64,000 nt of DNA from Brienomyrus brachyistius (GCF_023856365.1 NC_064538.1:3551832-3615831); one strand, 5' to 3'. Numbered from the stretch's first letter, positions 1 through 13,556 are shown. Numbers and translations: made by a program. Notes: generated from the sequence alone by a model not told the origin.

Positions 1-3000
1 CTTCATCTTCAACTTGTTAAACGCGACAAATTATCCTCCTAACGCTGTTGGTCGGAGAACCATCCCATGTCGACCACAGGCTGCCTCGTCCTGATTGGTT
101 TCCCATAAATCTCATTAGACTCCCTTGCCTGATCGCTGCCCAGTTTCGATGATCTCTTCATGAAAACAAATGCAATTACAGTACAGGGAGTAATTAAAGC
201 AAACAGGTTTTAAGATGGGAGGGGGGGCTTCTGGTGATTTTTTTTTTTATAAAATCACATACAGATTTATTCCCAGTGCCCATGTGATGCACTGGGCAAG
301 CTACACTAACCCTCCATGCCCCCTCCTCTGGCAAGCCACCCAATTTCACTTTTGATGCATACCTGTATGGGCTGCAGTGACAGTACAAGTCGGAGGGCGC
401 CCCCTTCTGGTGGTACTGCCCTGATCTGCCTCTGTTACCACCCCCAGTTCATTTTGCACTTAGGTGAAGTACTGTAGGCCCACGCGTGCATGGGGTGATC
501 TTGCACAGAAGATTCGGAGTTTGGACTGGCCGTGAGACCTCCTGGCGTGTGATTACAGTGTTCCCCGCTCAGCCTCTGCGGCACCCCTTTAGTCCATCCA
601 TTCATGCGTTATTTAGTTTATGAGTCGTGTTGTGGGGGCTGACCTGACGGTACACCCTGCCTTTCTCCTAAACGCGGGTCCCGAAGCTGTAAACGCGGCT
701 CGCTGCCACTGTCACCGAACGTCCCCGTTTTCAGTAATTTGCTCCCAGCAGGTAGCAATGAAAACAAACATGGTATGGTTGTGGATTATGATGGGCTGTC
801 ACTTTTAAGGTGCCTTCAATACTGTGCTCTGAGCAGTCTAACTCGCACAGTGGAAGAAAGCGTAATTCCCTGGTGATGTCTGGCTTTCAGATATGGGGAA
901 GGTGGAAAAAAGCAGTTTGTGAGAATTGCCGTCAGTGTCTGGTAATATTTTATGAACTTTGAGTCGGTATTGTGACTGTTTCCTGGTTTGGAGTTATAAC
1001 AGGAAAGGTTATTTGTGGACTTTCTTAACTTACTGCCAGTAGTTACGAAGGTTTTTTTTCTTTTTGTAGCAAAATTTGTAAACTGGGGGCTCAGACCAGA
1101 TGCCGATGCTCCTCGAGGTAGAAGGTGAAAAAGTCTGCAATCCACGCAGTAGCCAACTCTAAGATCAGAGAATCACTGACTACCTGCAGGGAGTAGGATG
1201 TGTCTTGCGGACAAGCATGAAAGCTCTCTTCCCCAAGTTGTAGGAGGATGTTGGGTGATTTGAATCGGAGTCCAGTAACTTCTGGGGATCCTGAATGGCT
1301 GCCCCAAATGAGGAGGCAGCTGGACTGCTCAGCGAGCTGTAATTAAAGGTCTCCTTAAGCTGTCACTGGGAATAGCAGATGGCAGTCAGTCTGGCTTGTT
1401 AGGGGAACTGGAAGCGATTTACGCTATCGATCAGCAGAAGGGCTCGTCGGCTAGGAAGGTAATCCCACCTCCGTGGTGCGTCCTCCCCCCCACCTCTCGC
1501 CGTACTGTCAGCGTTCGGGTTGGGGGGTTCAATGAGGGCCTGCTGCTCTCTGGAACTCCCTATACAGAGCCTGTGGCTTCCGGAAAGAGTGCGGAAATGT
1601 AGCCCCTGTGTGTCTCATGCTGTCAACTTCAATGTAATAAAGAAGAATAGAGGAGACCGAAGGCGAGCCAATAGGAATGGCCGATCATACGACTTCCTGT
1701 GCTGTAACTGTCTCCATGGTTACAAAGATTCAGTCGACTGGGTGTCGATCAGCTCTGGGTTCGACTATCATCTGGTTAAGTTGTAACCAATAAGACCCTG
1801 AGTACCTGGAATCGCTGTCGAAAAATCTAACAGTAGTCGCCAACCAGAATTTGAGATTTTCTGCCTGAAACGCTCATTTGAATCTGTCAGGCTCCTGTAA
1901 ACTCTTCCATATTTCCCCATTGATTTTGTTAAGCTACTAAACTGCTGCAAATATTTGGCTATGCTGTTAATACACGTAGATGTCTTACTTCCAATTTGCT
2001 ACAGGGAACTCTAATAGGGAGAGCTTGAGGTTATATATGCTTCAGGGTGATCTGAAATGAGTAATGAAGTAAACCTATAGGAGCAGATGTCATATGAAGC
2101 CGTGCGGGTGGGCCGAGGAGGTATTTACACAGCCTGACCAGCACAGAACCTTGTGTTGCTAGGCAACTATCGTTTGACAGTTCTCCTGCAGAAATTCAAG
2201 CTTGTCAGAGTCTCCGTAATTATGTTTGTCCCCGTTATTGTTACTCTGCTGATATTAGTGCTTAAGCACATTCTGCCGTTGTTACTCTTTGATCATAAAA
2301 CATCTGGCCCCTTTCAAGTATGTCACCTCCTTCATAATTTCCCTTTTGCTGTAATTGCAGTTTCATCCCTGTATATAGGTAAACATACTGTAAGCGTGTT
2401 GTCGGGTTATTTGAGATGATTAGGAGTCTGTCCAGCAGAGTCATTTTTGTTGTGTTTGTGTTTTAATAGAAACATTAATTCATTGATTGTTTTCTTGGTT
2501 GGTTGTTGGTTTGTTTTGCTAACTGCGTTTTTATGGAGCTATCAGTTTCATGATGTTACGGAAAGATTTAGCCAGGGGACTTCTGGGTAAAGTGAGGATA
2601 GGCCTGCAGGACAACTGCCCTGGGGTTGCTGTAGTGGAGATTGTGCCACTCGCTGTCCAGATAGAGGGGTATCTTCTGTATGGGAGGCGGTTAGACTAGG
2701 AAAGCAGTCCCCAAATTAACAGTCTAGGCCCATTGATGTAAAGAGGTTTTAAATCCTCACAAGTAAATTTTCTCTGTTTGGAATCTTGCATCATCCACTG
2801 GAAATTTGACTCATGCAGCGTGAACTCTGGCTACACGTTGAATGTTTCTATTCGCCTGTAGCGATGCGGCACTGTTGCGTAATAACCTCCGTTTTGAGAA
2901 CTCCATCATTCAGTGCATTATGAGGAAGTCATGGAGAACTGGAAATGCGCTTCCGCTTTGTCGAATGGAAGAGTGCTCTGAAACGTCAACGAAATAATAT

Positions 3001-6000
3001 GGGATGTGCATTGTTTTATGCATCTTTGAACACTAGAATGTGCACGTGTGGGTTTCTATGGCAACATAGACGGCATAAGCATGCTGGACAGTGCTGGTGA
3101 CCCCAGGTCGCCTGTATCACACTCTAAATGCTATGGTGCACTTTGTGCTGGTGCAAGCCCCCTCCCCCAACCCTCCTGCATTTCTCCCCACTTTCTTGGT
3201 GTCACTTTGAGAGGTACCACCGTCACAGATCAAAGGCTTCGCCCTCAATCTCCGAGAAAGGGATTCCAGCCCTGATATGAATCTGCCTCTCTGCCTGCCT
3301 CCTAAATCTGTGCTCCAGTGCTGTTTGTTTTCAGATTTGATGTCATGGCCTCGTGAAAAGAATAAACACGCTCGCTTAGACGGAGAGACTTCACACAGGG
3401 ATATGGGGTTGGGGCACGGGAACGGGACCAGTCCTCCCCAATTCCATTTTCAGCCTGAATTTCCAAACTGATGAGGGTCAGCTGAGATCAGCACTACCTG
3501 CTACGCATGATAATGACAACCTCGTAGAAACGGTACCATATTTTGATCTGCCGAGAAATAGGACCATTGGCTCTTCACTTCCGCATCGCCATTTTTCAAA
3601 CGGACTTTGGGAAGGTGAATTTCTTTTTTTCACTGCGTACAGAGAAACTTAAACCAGATGACGGGGGCTGCGCCCTTGAAATGGGAGAGATCTCAAGAAA
3701 AAGCTGACGGTGCTTATTTCGTTGTGGTTTCAGATTTGCCTCTTTTCACATCTTATGTAGTTTGCACCCCCCCCCCTCCCCCCACAAATCACACATTAAG
3801 CTCCCCCCGCTGCAGGAGGCCATCTCATCACTTCAGTCCTACCTCGTGACCCCGCCATATGCCAGAATGTTTGGTATAGGGACTGGATGAATGTTTGCTT
3901 TGCCCCTTTTCAGGTACACAGTGATGTCCTTCACCTTTCTTCAGAATCCATGTTGCCGGTGTCAACACGCGTTCAGCTTGGTGGCAGATTTTCGCTGATT
4001 CACATGATTGTTTTGCTTCTTCGTCGCGGGGGGGGAGGTGAGATACTATGGTAAGTTACGGCGATGAGTCCAGGCGGATGGCGCTTTAGCCGCGGGTCAC
4101 CGGATTCCGTCGACAGGGGCTTTGGAGGCGAATAATAACGGCGAAGACTGCAGCGTCCGCTTCGGCCGTCAGAATTTTAATTTGACAGCTTTCACTTTGG
4201 CACGGGGCGGTTCGCTTCTGCCTCTGTGCGTGTCTTTGCACACGTGGTCTGTATCGGTTAGCCGGGTCTAATTTGTGCCACAATTCAGCTCATGCTCTGT
4301 TGTTTTATAAATCCCCAGAACTGTTTAATGTTGCATTTAATTCCTTAATGGATGGTTGGTGCATGGAAATTTAAGTACAACACATTGTTTTGATGTAGCT
4401 CCTTCTGTGCTATGGATTGAATGCATGGCCCTCGGTAGGTCCGATCACTGGGGGCTGTTTCCCCCGGTATTTTAGACCCTGAGCATTTTAGCCCCGATGC
4501 CAATCTTCCTTCAAGGAAAAAGTCAAGCCGCAGGTAAACTTGACTTGGCCTCTAATTTTTTTTTTTTCAGTAGCCAGAAATTTCTCTGTTTCACTGTATT
4601 TAGAGAAGCTGCATTTAGTTTTGTGTGTCACTTTGGTTCTGCAGAGAGCAAGTCTACAGTACAGTTGGGCACAGTGAGCCTTTTCATGTACATGTTTTTG
4701 CTTGGGGATGCTTCACTAGACTGTTCAGTTTGTCATATGAAGTGGCACAAAATGCAGAGAGAAACTCACCCATCCGACACCCACACAAATCCATGCGGTC
4801 AGTTTTATTTATCCTTTTGCTATTTGGTTTGTATTTGCCCGGTGTCAGTAATGGCGTCTTGGCAGCCCCATGCGTATCGTAGATGGTCTTGATAGGACAC
4901 CAGTCCAGGACATTACTGGTTATCAGTCAATACCGTTAATTAGAAGATTTACGTTCAGTCACCACAAACGACTGAAAGTGAGCAGAAGGCGTTTCAATGA
5001 TCATTTATTGGGTTGTAATGAATGAGAGGGGGGGCAAGTTTTACAGGCTCCGTGTTTCTGCAAGGGGGGGAGGAAGACTGCTGTAGGCGGCTAAACGGCT
5101 TTCAGTCAGGGGGGCGTGTGAGTAGAAGAGTCATCAAGCCCCATCAAACTTGTCCAGGTCTCCTTCCTGTCTGTCTGCTCTGTGGGCTAGACGCTGAACA
5201 GGAAACACAGTCTGCTCTCCTCTCACTAAAACACATGATGAATATCCAATTTGGACACTGTGTTCATTTCCTTTTAACTTATTTATTTCTCCTGTTGGCG
5301 GCATTTTGATAATTTTTATGCCTAATGCAGTGTGATATTAGAATTTGCTTTGATCTTTGGGCTTTGATTACTGATGATTGGGGTTGATGGCAAGGATTTC
5401 TGCCGGTTAAATACCAGAGAAAATAGGATTAGTAGCTGGTTTCACGGGGTCCTGTGTCACCTGTGAAGATGAAGTAGGTGGTGGTGGTAGGTGGGGGGTG
5501 CGAGAAGTTACCACGCTGCAGTTCACAACTCTGCCAAACAGCAGGCAAAGAGGCGCTAGTTTTCATCTCGTTTATCACGCTAATTAATTCCAGCAAGTTA
5601 TTTTTAATGGCTCATTCGCAGGTGTTTAATCTCATTTATGGTTTTCAAAGGACAGACGGTGATCCTTTTGCTTTCAGAATGGAACGGGCCGCCATGCAGA
5701 GTTCGATGAAATGTCACTGTTGTCATGGTGGTCAGCTATTTAATTCTCTCAAGGCTGTCAGAGGCGGAGCCTGCAGGTGGGAGAGCTGGCTTGGAGGGAG
5801 CAGGTGACGTCTGATTGGCTTGCAGCTAAGCTTCTCCTACGGACTTGTGCAGTACCTGCAGACCCACTGGTTGGTCTAGGTACCCGATGTACGGCTCCTT
5901 CTACTGGCACAGACTGCGGTGCATGGTACAGCTGAACACTGTAGCGTAAAGATGGCAGTCTACCTAGAAGAGTGTATTTAAGAAGTGAGCAGTCTGCTTT

Positions 6001-6300
6001 TCTGGCCCAAGGTAAGCGGAGGTGGGATGGTGCATTGTGGGCTTTTATTCAGAGCAGGAAATAAGTGTGAGTTAATTTATGGGACTGGAGAAGACTGAGA
6101 AAGGGAGAAGATGAAGGAAATGGTATTGTACTGATACTGAGCTGGACAGTGTCACTGGAGAGGACTGATTTTAGTAAGTATGAATGGAGGGTTTGCACTG
6201 CGTTTTGAGGGCATAGCTCGGGCTAAGAATCTGCTTTTGCTGCCATGGCCGGGACAAGATTAGAGCGACCCCAGTCTCTGCCTTGGTGACACTGGGCGCT
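1..6300. other. Non-coding, no recognisable gene
   Basis: I see no exon, RNA gene or recognisable transposon here. The sequence is mixed-composition single-copy vertebrate DNA with short homopolymer runs, for example C-rich runs near 3770 and a T run near 4558. The longest open frame is 131 codons and has no recognisable domain. A C-rich motif near 396-412 resembles a CTCF core but carries extra bases. Confidence 0.6.
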
Positions 6301-6404
6301 GATGCAGTGGAAAGGCCCTCTTCTATGATGCAGTGGAAAGGCCCTCTTCTATGATGCAGTGGAAAGGCCCTCTTCTATGATGCAGTGGAAAGGCCCTCTT
6401 CTAA
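6301..6404. repeat. 26-bp tandem repeat, 4 copies
   Basis: A 26-bp unit beginning GATGCAGTGGAAAGGCCC is repeated four times head to tail with essentially no divergence. The lack of divergence suggests recent expansion. It lies in otherwise single-copy sequence and has no coding potential that I recognise. Confidence 0.95.
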
Positions 6405-9400
6405 TCTCTTCGTTCAGCACGACAACGGGAATTGCAAACGATTAAATGAGCCTGAGAAACTGCGGATGGCCTGCAAGGCTTCTGCTCCGCTACCTTTTTG
6501 GATGCCAGCTTGATATCGCTTATGATGGCTTTTGCAGTGTTTTTTGTTGCTATGTCTTTCGCTTGGGAAGCGGGTGGATTTCAGATATCAGAATCGCTCG
6601 GTGTGGACTCTTCAGAAGAATGATTTATTTTCTTGGGAGCTCATTGAAATGTCAAGTAGCGTCCAAATTGAAAACAGATTAGAGAAGAGCGGGTCCTTGA
6701 TAACTCATTTCATTCTCCATCCATTCCATGCGTACCTGAAGCTGTAGTTTCATCCGGAGTCGTCATGTGTGTCTCTGGAGTGTGTTACTGACAGCGGCTT
6801 TGTGACTCCTGGGTCCCTGAATGGATCGAGGAGTCTATTCGCAGCCGTCTGCCTGACTCTCCGCATCGTGAGCAAAGAGCTCAGCCGTTACCCATCATTC
6901 ATTGCTTTTGCTTGCACCTTTTGAGAGTTTTGCAAAGTGCTGCTAATTGTGGTGTCCGCTACTCCAGAGTGCTCCTGGTAGTTTTGAAAGCAGGGGTGTG
7001 TAGAGGGGCGGAGCCACAGGGCCAGTGCCCCCAACTGAAAGCTGATTGGCCCCCAGTGTGCCTCCTCCCCTATCAGTAATTTCAGACCACTCAGTAATAA
7101 GGTTGACCGCTTCGTATGAATTATGGCCTCTCTTATATCCCCCCCCTTTAAAAATCACTAGAAAAAAATCATAAAATCTGTTTGAAAGGTTCACAAGCCC
7201 TTTGATAACCATAACTAGATAGACGGGATGTATCAGCATGGTGTATGGTAAGTGTTGTTACTATGGAAATCCAGGTTGATAAAATCACATCATGTTGGGA
7301 TGTGATAGAGAAGCTGCTCTCCTCCATTCCTGTCTTTTCCGTGTCTGGGGAGCTGAACAGGGCTGCGAAAGGGCGACTCCCCTCTTCCAACTCTCGCTGT
7401 CTGTTCTGCAGCGATAGCAGGACGAGCCTAATCGCGCTTATTTCCCTGCCTTCTGCCCGCCGACGTAATTATAAAGCACGATGTGAGCAGAGCAAACGTG
7501 GAGGCTTTAACGTCGGCCACTCGTCTGTTCTCGCTTGTGCGACGTGAAGGCGAAGCTCTCAGCCCTGTGATTTGCATCCCAGGGCCAGACTGCAATGGCT
7601 TTGGCCCACAGGCCTGTGATGACCCTCCGCGTGGCTTTCTGGCTGACCCCCCCAGTCACCAGATAAAGGACCCCCCCCCCGCCCCTCCCCACCCCCCAAC
7701 GGTGTCCGCGTTCTCTGCTTTCTCAGATCCAAGCTAGAGGCTAAGGATTTTGGCTGCGGAGGCGAAGAACCACCTGAAGCACAGTGAAGTATGTTTACAA
7801 ACCTAATGCGTGACTTGGAGCACGTTAGCACTCTTATACTCTACACGTTTGTAGCTAAATATATTTAGATTTATTGGTTAAACTATTTCTTAGTAGAACT
7901 ATTTTCTTCTGCCTATGACTAAACATTTTTGTTTAGTGTTCATAAATTTTAAATCTTCCACTTCTGGAATTTTCTGTCATCAGTTATAATTAAAGATCGT
8001 AGCGATGCATTTAGCTTTTACTGTGAGCTGCCTGGCTGACTCTACATGTGCTGTTTATAAAATGAATCAACACCCTTCTGACCAATGAGAATAGAGCATT
8101 CAGCAGCACTGTGGTATGATAAATAAGCTTGTTTTGAATTATGGTGGTTGATCTGACATGGCTTGATTGTGCCGGCGGCTCCCATGCGCTGGAGCGTTTT
8201 CCTGCGGCATCTTGAAGCAGCTGTGCTGTCCGGAGCAATAACTCGGGCCATTATTTACGCGGCATTCATGAAACCCGCTAGCGTGTGACATGCCGTGGAT
8301 GTGTCGCATGCCGCTGTCTCAGCCCCTCCCGCTGGATCGCGGCCAGCTGCCGGTGATGAGATTATTAATTCACTTTAATTAAAATTTCACTTTGGAGAAG
8401 CAGTCTTATTGCTTCCATCGCGCTGATAAGGCTAAGGGCTAATTTGTATTAATATGATTTGAAAGCATTTTATTCTGAATTATTAGTAACGCTGAAGGCA
8501 GCCAAACAACAAAGCCCTTAACTTGAAATGTACTCATTCCGGAAATGTAAATGGGTTTTATAATATCTGTAGTATTTTCTGTAATATCACATTTTGAACG
8601 TATCATAACGTGAACTTGATTTAGTTATGTGCACAAGCTCTCTGAAGTGATGGGGAAAACCAGGCTTTTTTTCTAAATGAACCTTATCAATTAATGACAC
8701 GGTGCAGTGCCTGTTTGATCGGTAGAGTCTTTCCGCTGTAATTTCAGACGATGCATTTTTAAGCTTCCCGAGCCCCTTTCTGCCCTTCTTTGTATTGGAG
8801 TTGGAAGTAATAAATGGCTGGTACATCCATAGACCCGGCAAGATGCGGTTCAGTGAGCACACGAGGGCTAATTCGCCGCCTTATCTGCGCGCCGCAGTTC
8901 CACTGGGGCTGGGTCGCGCTCGGCAGGAAGTGACACGCGCTGCCGCCCGCTTCATTCCAAGTGGCTTTTCAGGCGCACTGTAACTAGCCTGCGGCTGCTG
9001 AAGATGTGAAATGGCGTGACTGTGCCAATCCAGTGGCCCTTTCGAGCGGGGGGGCAGGGCAGCACACCTATGCCTGCACCTCGTTTACATTCAGTCGATT
9101 TCCACATAATTTATCCAGAGGTGGCAACATCTGTCCGTAGTTGTGGAGGTTGGGATTCCAGCTGCCCCTGGCTCCCTCATCCTCTCCCCGGTACTCGGAG
9201 TGGCGTAAACCACGTCTAGGGAGCCCTCTGCCAAATCTTTTAAGTCTCTCTCTGCGAAGGCCCCATGTTCGCTGATCCTGATGTCTCACCACAGCTTACA
9301 CGTGTTTATGTAAGTCTGATCGGGCCGGATTTGCATCTCATTCCCACGTGTTCGGTGGAGAGCTGTCCGCCGCAGACGTCTGCGGTTCCGAAAGACCGCA

Positions 9401-10275
9401 GTTGGAGACTGGATTAGGTGGCGGCTAGAATTCTTGTCTTTCCGGCACATTTTCCTATAGCTGCCATACTGATCTGGCTCCTTTAATGAGTCTGTCCTGC
9501 TGTTCCAGAGGCAAGACTTTATTAAAAAGAGCCCTGGGTTTCAAAACCTGGGTACTTATTTTAGGCAGATTAGCAGAGTTTGTAACTGCACACAGCCAGT
9601 TAAAATTATTATAAAATAATGTACAATTACATAGGAACCTGCTGCTAATTCCAAGTGCTAATGCACTTCTGAGGAAGCGTCCAGTAATGAGGCTGTAAAT
9701 GACTCAAGGTATGAAGTAGCTACCGTCAGACGTTGCTGGGTCTGTTGTACTTTAGCAGTGAGTGAGGTCAAAGGAGCGACAGTGCTTGCTGGTCCGTCAC
9801 GGCTTAGTCGGGCCTGTGGGCAAACGCTCTCCGGCCCCGTGACCCCATCTGAGCTGGTGCCAGGTGCCCCCCCTTTCGGTTTGTGGCGGTCCGGCTTCGG
9901 CTGCGTGTGATTTACTGGCTTAGCCCACATTAACCCTTCGAAGCGCAGGTGTGATTTCACTCTTTCTCTGGCAGGAGCTTTATCATGCTTCCTAGGGCGT
10001 ACAGCAGCCCCGTGACCCCCCCCCCCCCCCCCCAGGGGTCTGGGAGCCCAACTGGCTGGCTAGTAAGGCCATGCCTGACTGTTGTTCACTTTATCTCCTC
10101 CTGATGAGTCAGGCCTCCTCATGCAGATTAGTATTAAATTATTAACAACTCAACCTCGGCTATTTTTTATTTTATCTTTTTTATGAAATACTTTATTCGC
10201 CATTCGTACAGGTACATTAGAATGCTTCTTTCTGCACATCCAATCTTAATCTCCATTGAGACAGACAAACACACA
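6405..10275. other. Non-coding, no recognisable gene
   Basis: No exon was identified. A C/G-rich stretch lies near 7650-7700 and a run of 19 C at 10016-10034. The part at 8340-8520 is AT-rich, contains several TAATTA-type homeodomain core motifs and is free of repeats. It could be a conserved regulatory element, but that cannot be tested from one sequence. The part near 6990-7080 has the look of old interspersed repeat, but I could not place it in a family. Confidence 0.5.
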
Positions 10276-10688
10276 CTACAGTATATGGACAAAAGTACTG
10301 GGACAGCTGGCTGTTACTCCTACAGGAACTTTTATAGCATCCCATTCGGAACCCATAAGCTTCAATATGAAGTTGGTCTCCTCCCTTTGCAGCTATAACA
10401 GCTGCCGCTCTTCTGGGGAGGCTTTCCACCACATCTTGGAGTGTCTGGGGGGAATTCTTACCCATTCACACAGAAGAACATTTTGTGCTGTCAGGCACTG
10501 ATGTTGAACGTAAAGGCCTGGCCCGCAATCTCCGTTTTAGTTCAGCCTAAAGGTGTTTGATCGGGTTGAGGTCCAGACTGTGTGTGGGCCAGTGAAGTTC
10601 TTCCACTGCAAACTCACCCGACCGAGTCGTTTTTGGACCTTGCTTTTGTGCACTGGGCTACAGACGTGCAGAAACGGAAAGGAGTCTT

Positions 10689-10690
<2 letters not shown>
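10276..10690 (-). pseudogene. Decayed Tc1/mariner transposase, 3' part of element
   Basis: Read on the minus strand, this is the C-terminal part of a Tc1-type DDE transposase plus the element's 3' end. Scattered across frames are a segment reading PVHKSKVQKRL, the block around the last catalytic acidic residue (DLNPIKHL followed by a stop, then AELKRRLRARP), and a C-terminal segment reading MGKNSPQTLQDVVESLPRR then AAAVIAAKGGD. Intact Tc1 enzymes have an acidic residue where this copy has K in NPIKHL. The Asp before the PVH motif is also lost. The terminal motif TATGGACAAAAGTACTGGGA near 10284-10303 matches the familiar fish Tc1 terminus. Frameshifts, a stop and lost catalytic residues make it dead. 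It is truncated at the CA repeat at 10692. Confidence 0.88.

Positions 10691-10691
<1 letters not shown>

Positions 10692-10734
<43 letters not shown>
10692..10734. repeat. (CA)n microsatellite
   Basis: About 21 uninterrupted CA units. It separates the Tc1 relic on its left from a dispersed repeat on its right. Confidence 0.98.
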
Positions 10735-10736
<2 letters not shown>

Positions 10737-10764
10737 GTTTAAATGGGACCTTTTGATTCAACTC

Positions 10765-10890
10765 TTTGGGGAAAAACCCTAATCCCAATCACGAGGCCCT
10801 TAACCGCTACCCAGCTCTAACCTTAGCCATAAGTAACCAAACTAAATAGAAGACTTTTGGTATTTTCAGTTTGCGTTCGCAGATTTTTAT
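10765..10890 (+). repeat. Dispersed repeat, copy A
   Basis: This stretch starts GGGGAAAAACCCTAATCCC and includes CTACCCAGCTCTAACCTTA and AAGTAACCAAACTAAATA. It matches the reverse complement of 20185-20284 over most of its length. Both copies sit just beside a CA/TG microsatellite. The telomere-like CCCTAA wording is a feature of this repeat family and is not a telomere. I cannot name the family with certainty. Confidence 0.75.
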
Positions 10891-13489
10891 GAAACTGAGA
10901 ATCCAAATGGGGGTCAGAATAGTGTCCCAAAAAGTTTCATGTTTTACGCTTTGGGGACATTTTGGTGTCGGGGGCTCAAGGGTAACAGTGGTGTGACGAT
11001 TCTGCTGAAGATGGGATTTGAACCGGCACAGGCACGGAAAGTCGGCAGTTTGCTTGTGGAATTACGTCGGGTACAAGGATCTTCATGAACACTCTGTGCG
11101 TAGCCGGCCGTGTGTGATTTAAGCATCTGCGCGCATCAGCCTGGACCTCAGTGTGGCCTGAATGCGTTGCTGCATGCCGCAGGACATGCGTGTGGTTTGC
11201 TGGCAATGAATTTTGAACAGAGATGCTTCAGTTCAACGTTTTGCAAATAGCTTCTGTAATAGAGGCGTGTAAATTGGTTGGTTGGGTTTTTTCTCTCTTA
11301 GTTCTAATCTTGTGAAGGTTTTTAATCTCATAACCCCGTATCACGACGATGGCTTAAAAGGATTAAGATTAAAAATAGTGACGGTTTTTGATTGCAGACT
11401 TGATCCCCTGGTGAATACATGACAGAGGGTCTTGCATGAGCCCGGGGTGGGGTGGGGGCGGCAAATCACACTTCCGAACGACGTCATTGGCAAACTCTTC
11501 CACTTCCATGTACATCTTCTTTTAAAAGCTGATGGGGAGATGTGATTGGTCTCTGTATTCAAAACCCGCGTCCTGCTGCCTGATTTTATTAATATTCTTA
11601 ACCCCCCCTCACCCATTGGTCTCCGCTGCTAATTGAGTGTCACCAACTCGACCAAATCAGAGTGACTGGGTCAACTTCTACATATCAGATGATGTGATTC
11701 TGTGATGAAACAAACCAGGTAAGTTCTGATGGCCTCAAAGTACTTTTGTGGCTGGGCGGGGGGTGGGGGGGTTTAATTACTTCAGCTTTTTGAGGTGGGA
11801 TTTTTTGATTTTGACATGGGGTGGAGTGAAACCACTGCAGGGCGACTTACCATTAAAGGAACACATTCATAGCACAGACGTGTGTCACGTGTTTGGGTTC
11901 CAGGCCAATGTCAAGCCACCTCTGCTTGTCTTTCGAGCCAAACAGAGGTCAACGCCAGGACCGGCGGTGATGGAAGACATGCTAAGACGGCTAGCAGCCC
12001 AAAAGCCCACATCTGTGCTCCCCACCAGCCGTAAATGCATCACCGTCACGGCATTGCAGGGGACCTTCTCTACCTGCTCACCTTCCCCCATCACGTGTGC
12101 CAGCACATATCACACGTGACGAGACCGCAGTTGGTCGCAGAAGTGGCCTTGTCGTCTCTCTTGTATGCGTTGTTTTTACGTTGCCTTAATATTCCTGTGC
12201 TGTGGGCTAAGAAATGTAAAATGCAAATTTGAGCCCTGCAGGCTTTGGAAATGTCATATCCGCTTGGTGCTGGAAGGTCTGAAGGCTGCGAAATTTTCAC
12301 TGTGGGTGCCAAACACCTCAAAGCGAACTTGTCAGTCAACAGCCCCCCCCCCCCCCCCGAAACTGGAGAGAGGAAGGAGGAAAAACAGTGTCTGAAAATG
12401 AGTAGATCCACTTCAGGCACCTTATGCCGGATCGCCGGCGGTAACGACGCGTTTGTTGAGCAGTGGTGACGGGCCCACAATGGGCGGAGGCTTTAAGGAC
12501 ACCATGCCCCCTGATGGTCTGGCTCTCCCTCCGCCCTCAACCGGACTCGGCTTTCTCAGGGTGTCTGTGGTATTTGGACTGGTGGAGCTGCACATTCCAC
12601 ACAGTTCCACATGTCCAGTTGAGGGTTTCCTTGTTTTTAACGTCTCGGCCCTCAAGGTGCCCACAGCCGTACAGCTCTGATGGGGAAAGGGGACTGTGAG
12701 CTGCCCACACAGTCAATTACGATAATTATATCAAACTGTGCTCCGTGTGACATGCGGGAGCAGTTTTTGGTGGAGCTCGGGCTGTCTGGCGTGGAGGGAG
12801 GAGCTGTCATGGAGGTCTCCATCCTTCCTGGACACCCTTGTCATGATCAGTGACGGTCTTCTGTCTGGCTGGTAAATGGCCCTGCAGGGCACCGACGCTC
12901 AGAGATCTGACTTCTTGGGCCCGAAATGAATCCCTGTATCGCCTCATTTTTATAGTGGGAAATTTTATATAATGTAATATATAATCACGGTGGTTTGGTA
13001 GACCATAGTTGGACAACATACACGGAGGACAGTGTTGTAGAGATTCTTAAGAGTCCAAAGAGAGGAAGATTCTGGAATCCTTTGTTTTCATCTCCAAAAG
13101 TGTCCAAGTGATGCAAAATTAGTCCCAGTGGCCTGGAGCTTTGTGTATTTTACTGAAATCACCTCCTTCCCCTCAAATCATGCAGATCAGCCAGAAGTTT
13201 GATGCTATGGTCCAAAATGCAGGGTTTTTTTTCTGCTTTTGCTCCATAGATCCTGGACCACGTGGTCTTGTGATAAAATAATTGTATGCATAGATTCCTT
13301 AGCTTCAGGCAAGAAGGTTCCAGCAACACCGCTTCTATTAGCCCGAATTGGATTTTCTGCCACGTCGAATTTTTCGTGAATCTTGTACAACAAACCATCA
13401 TCTTCTCTTAGACTGCTCAGCATGGAATTTGGTCCACTGCTACTTTTGCTACTGAATATGCAGACTACTTTTTTTGGATTGTATACGTG
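10891..13489. other. Non-coding, no recognisable gene
   Basis: No exon was recognised. There is a run of 16 C at 12343-12358. Near 10995-11060, tRNA-like box B wording on the minus strand (GGTTCAAATCCC) hints at an old SINE head, too decayed to call. Confidence 0.5.
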
Positions 13490-13556
13490 ATTAATCACCA
13501 TGGTGTGCGATTAATCGCAATTAAAATAACGGTTTGTCAAAAAAAAAAAAAAAAAC
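13490..13556. repeat. TTAATCGC-type repeat fragment with poly(A)
   Basis: GATTAATCGCAATTAAAAT is followed by a run of A (about 13540-13556). The same near-palindromic wording (TTTTAATCGCGATTAAAT) recurs at 32634-32651. This motif is common in interspersed repeats of many vertebrates. The fragment is too short to assign to a family. Confidence 0.5.

Noticed and set aside
396..412. Possible CTCF site (minus strand CCACCAGAAGGGGGCGC)
   Set aside because: There are three extra bases between the CCACCAG and GGGGGC parts compared with the consensus spacing.
10765..10800. Telomere-like CCCTAA wording
   Set aside because: Only one or two units are present, and it is part of a dispersed repeat also found at 20185-20284.
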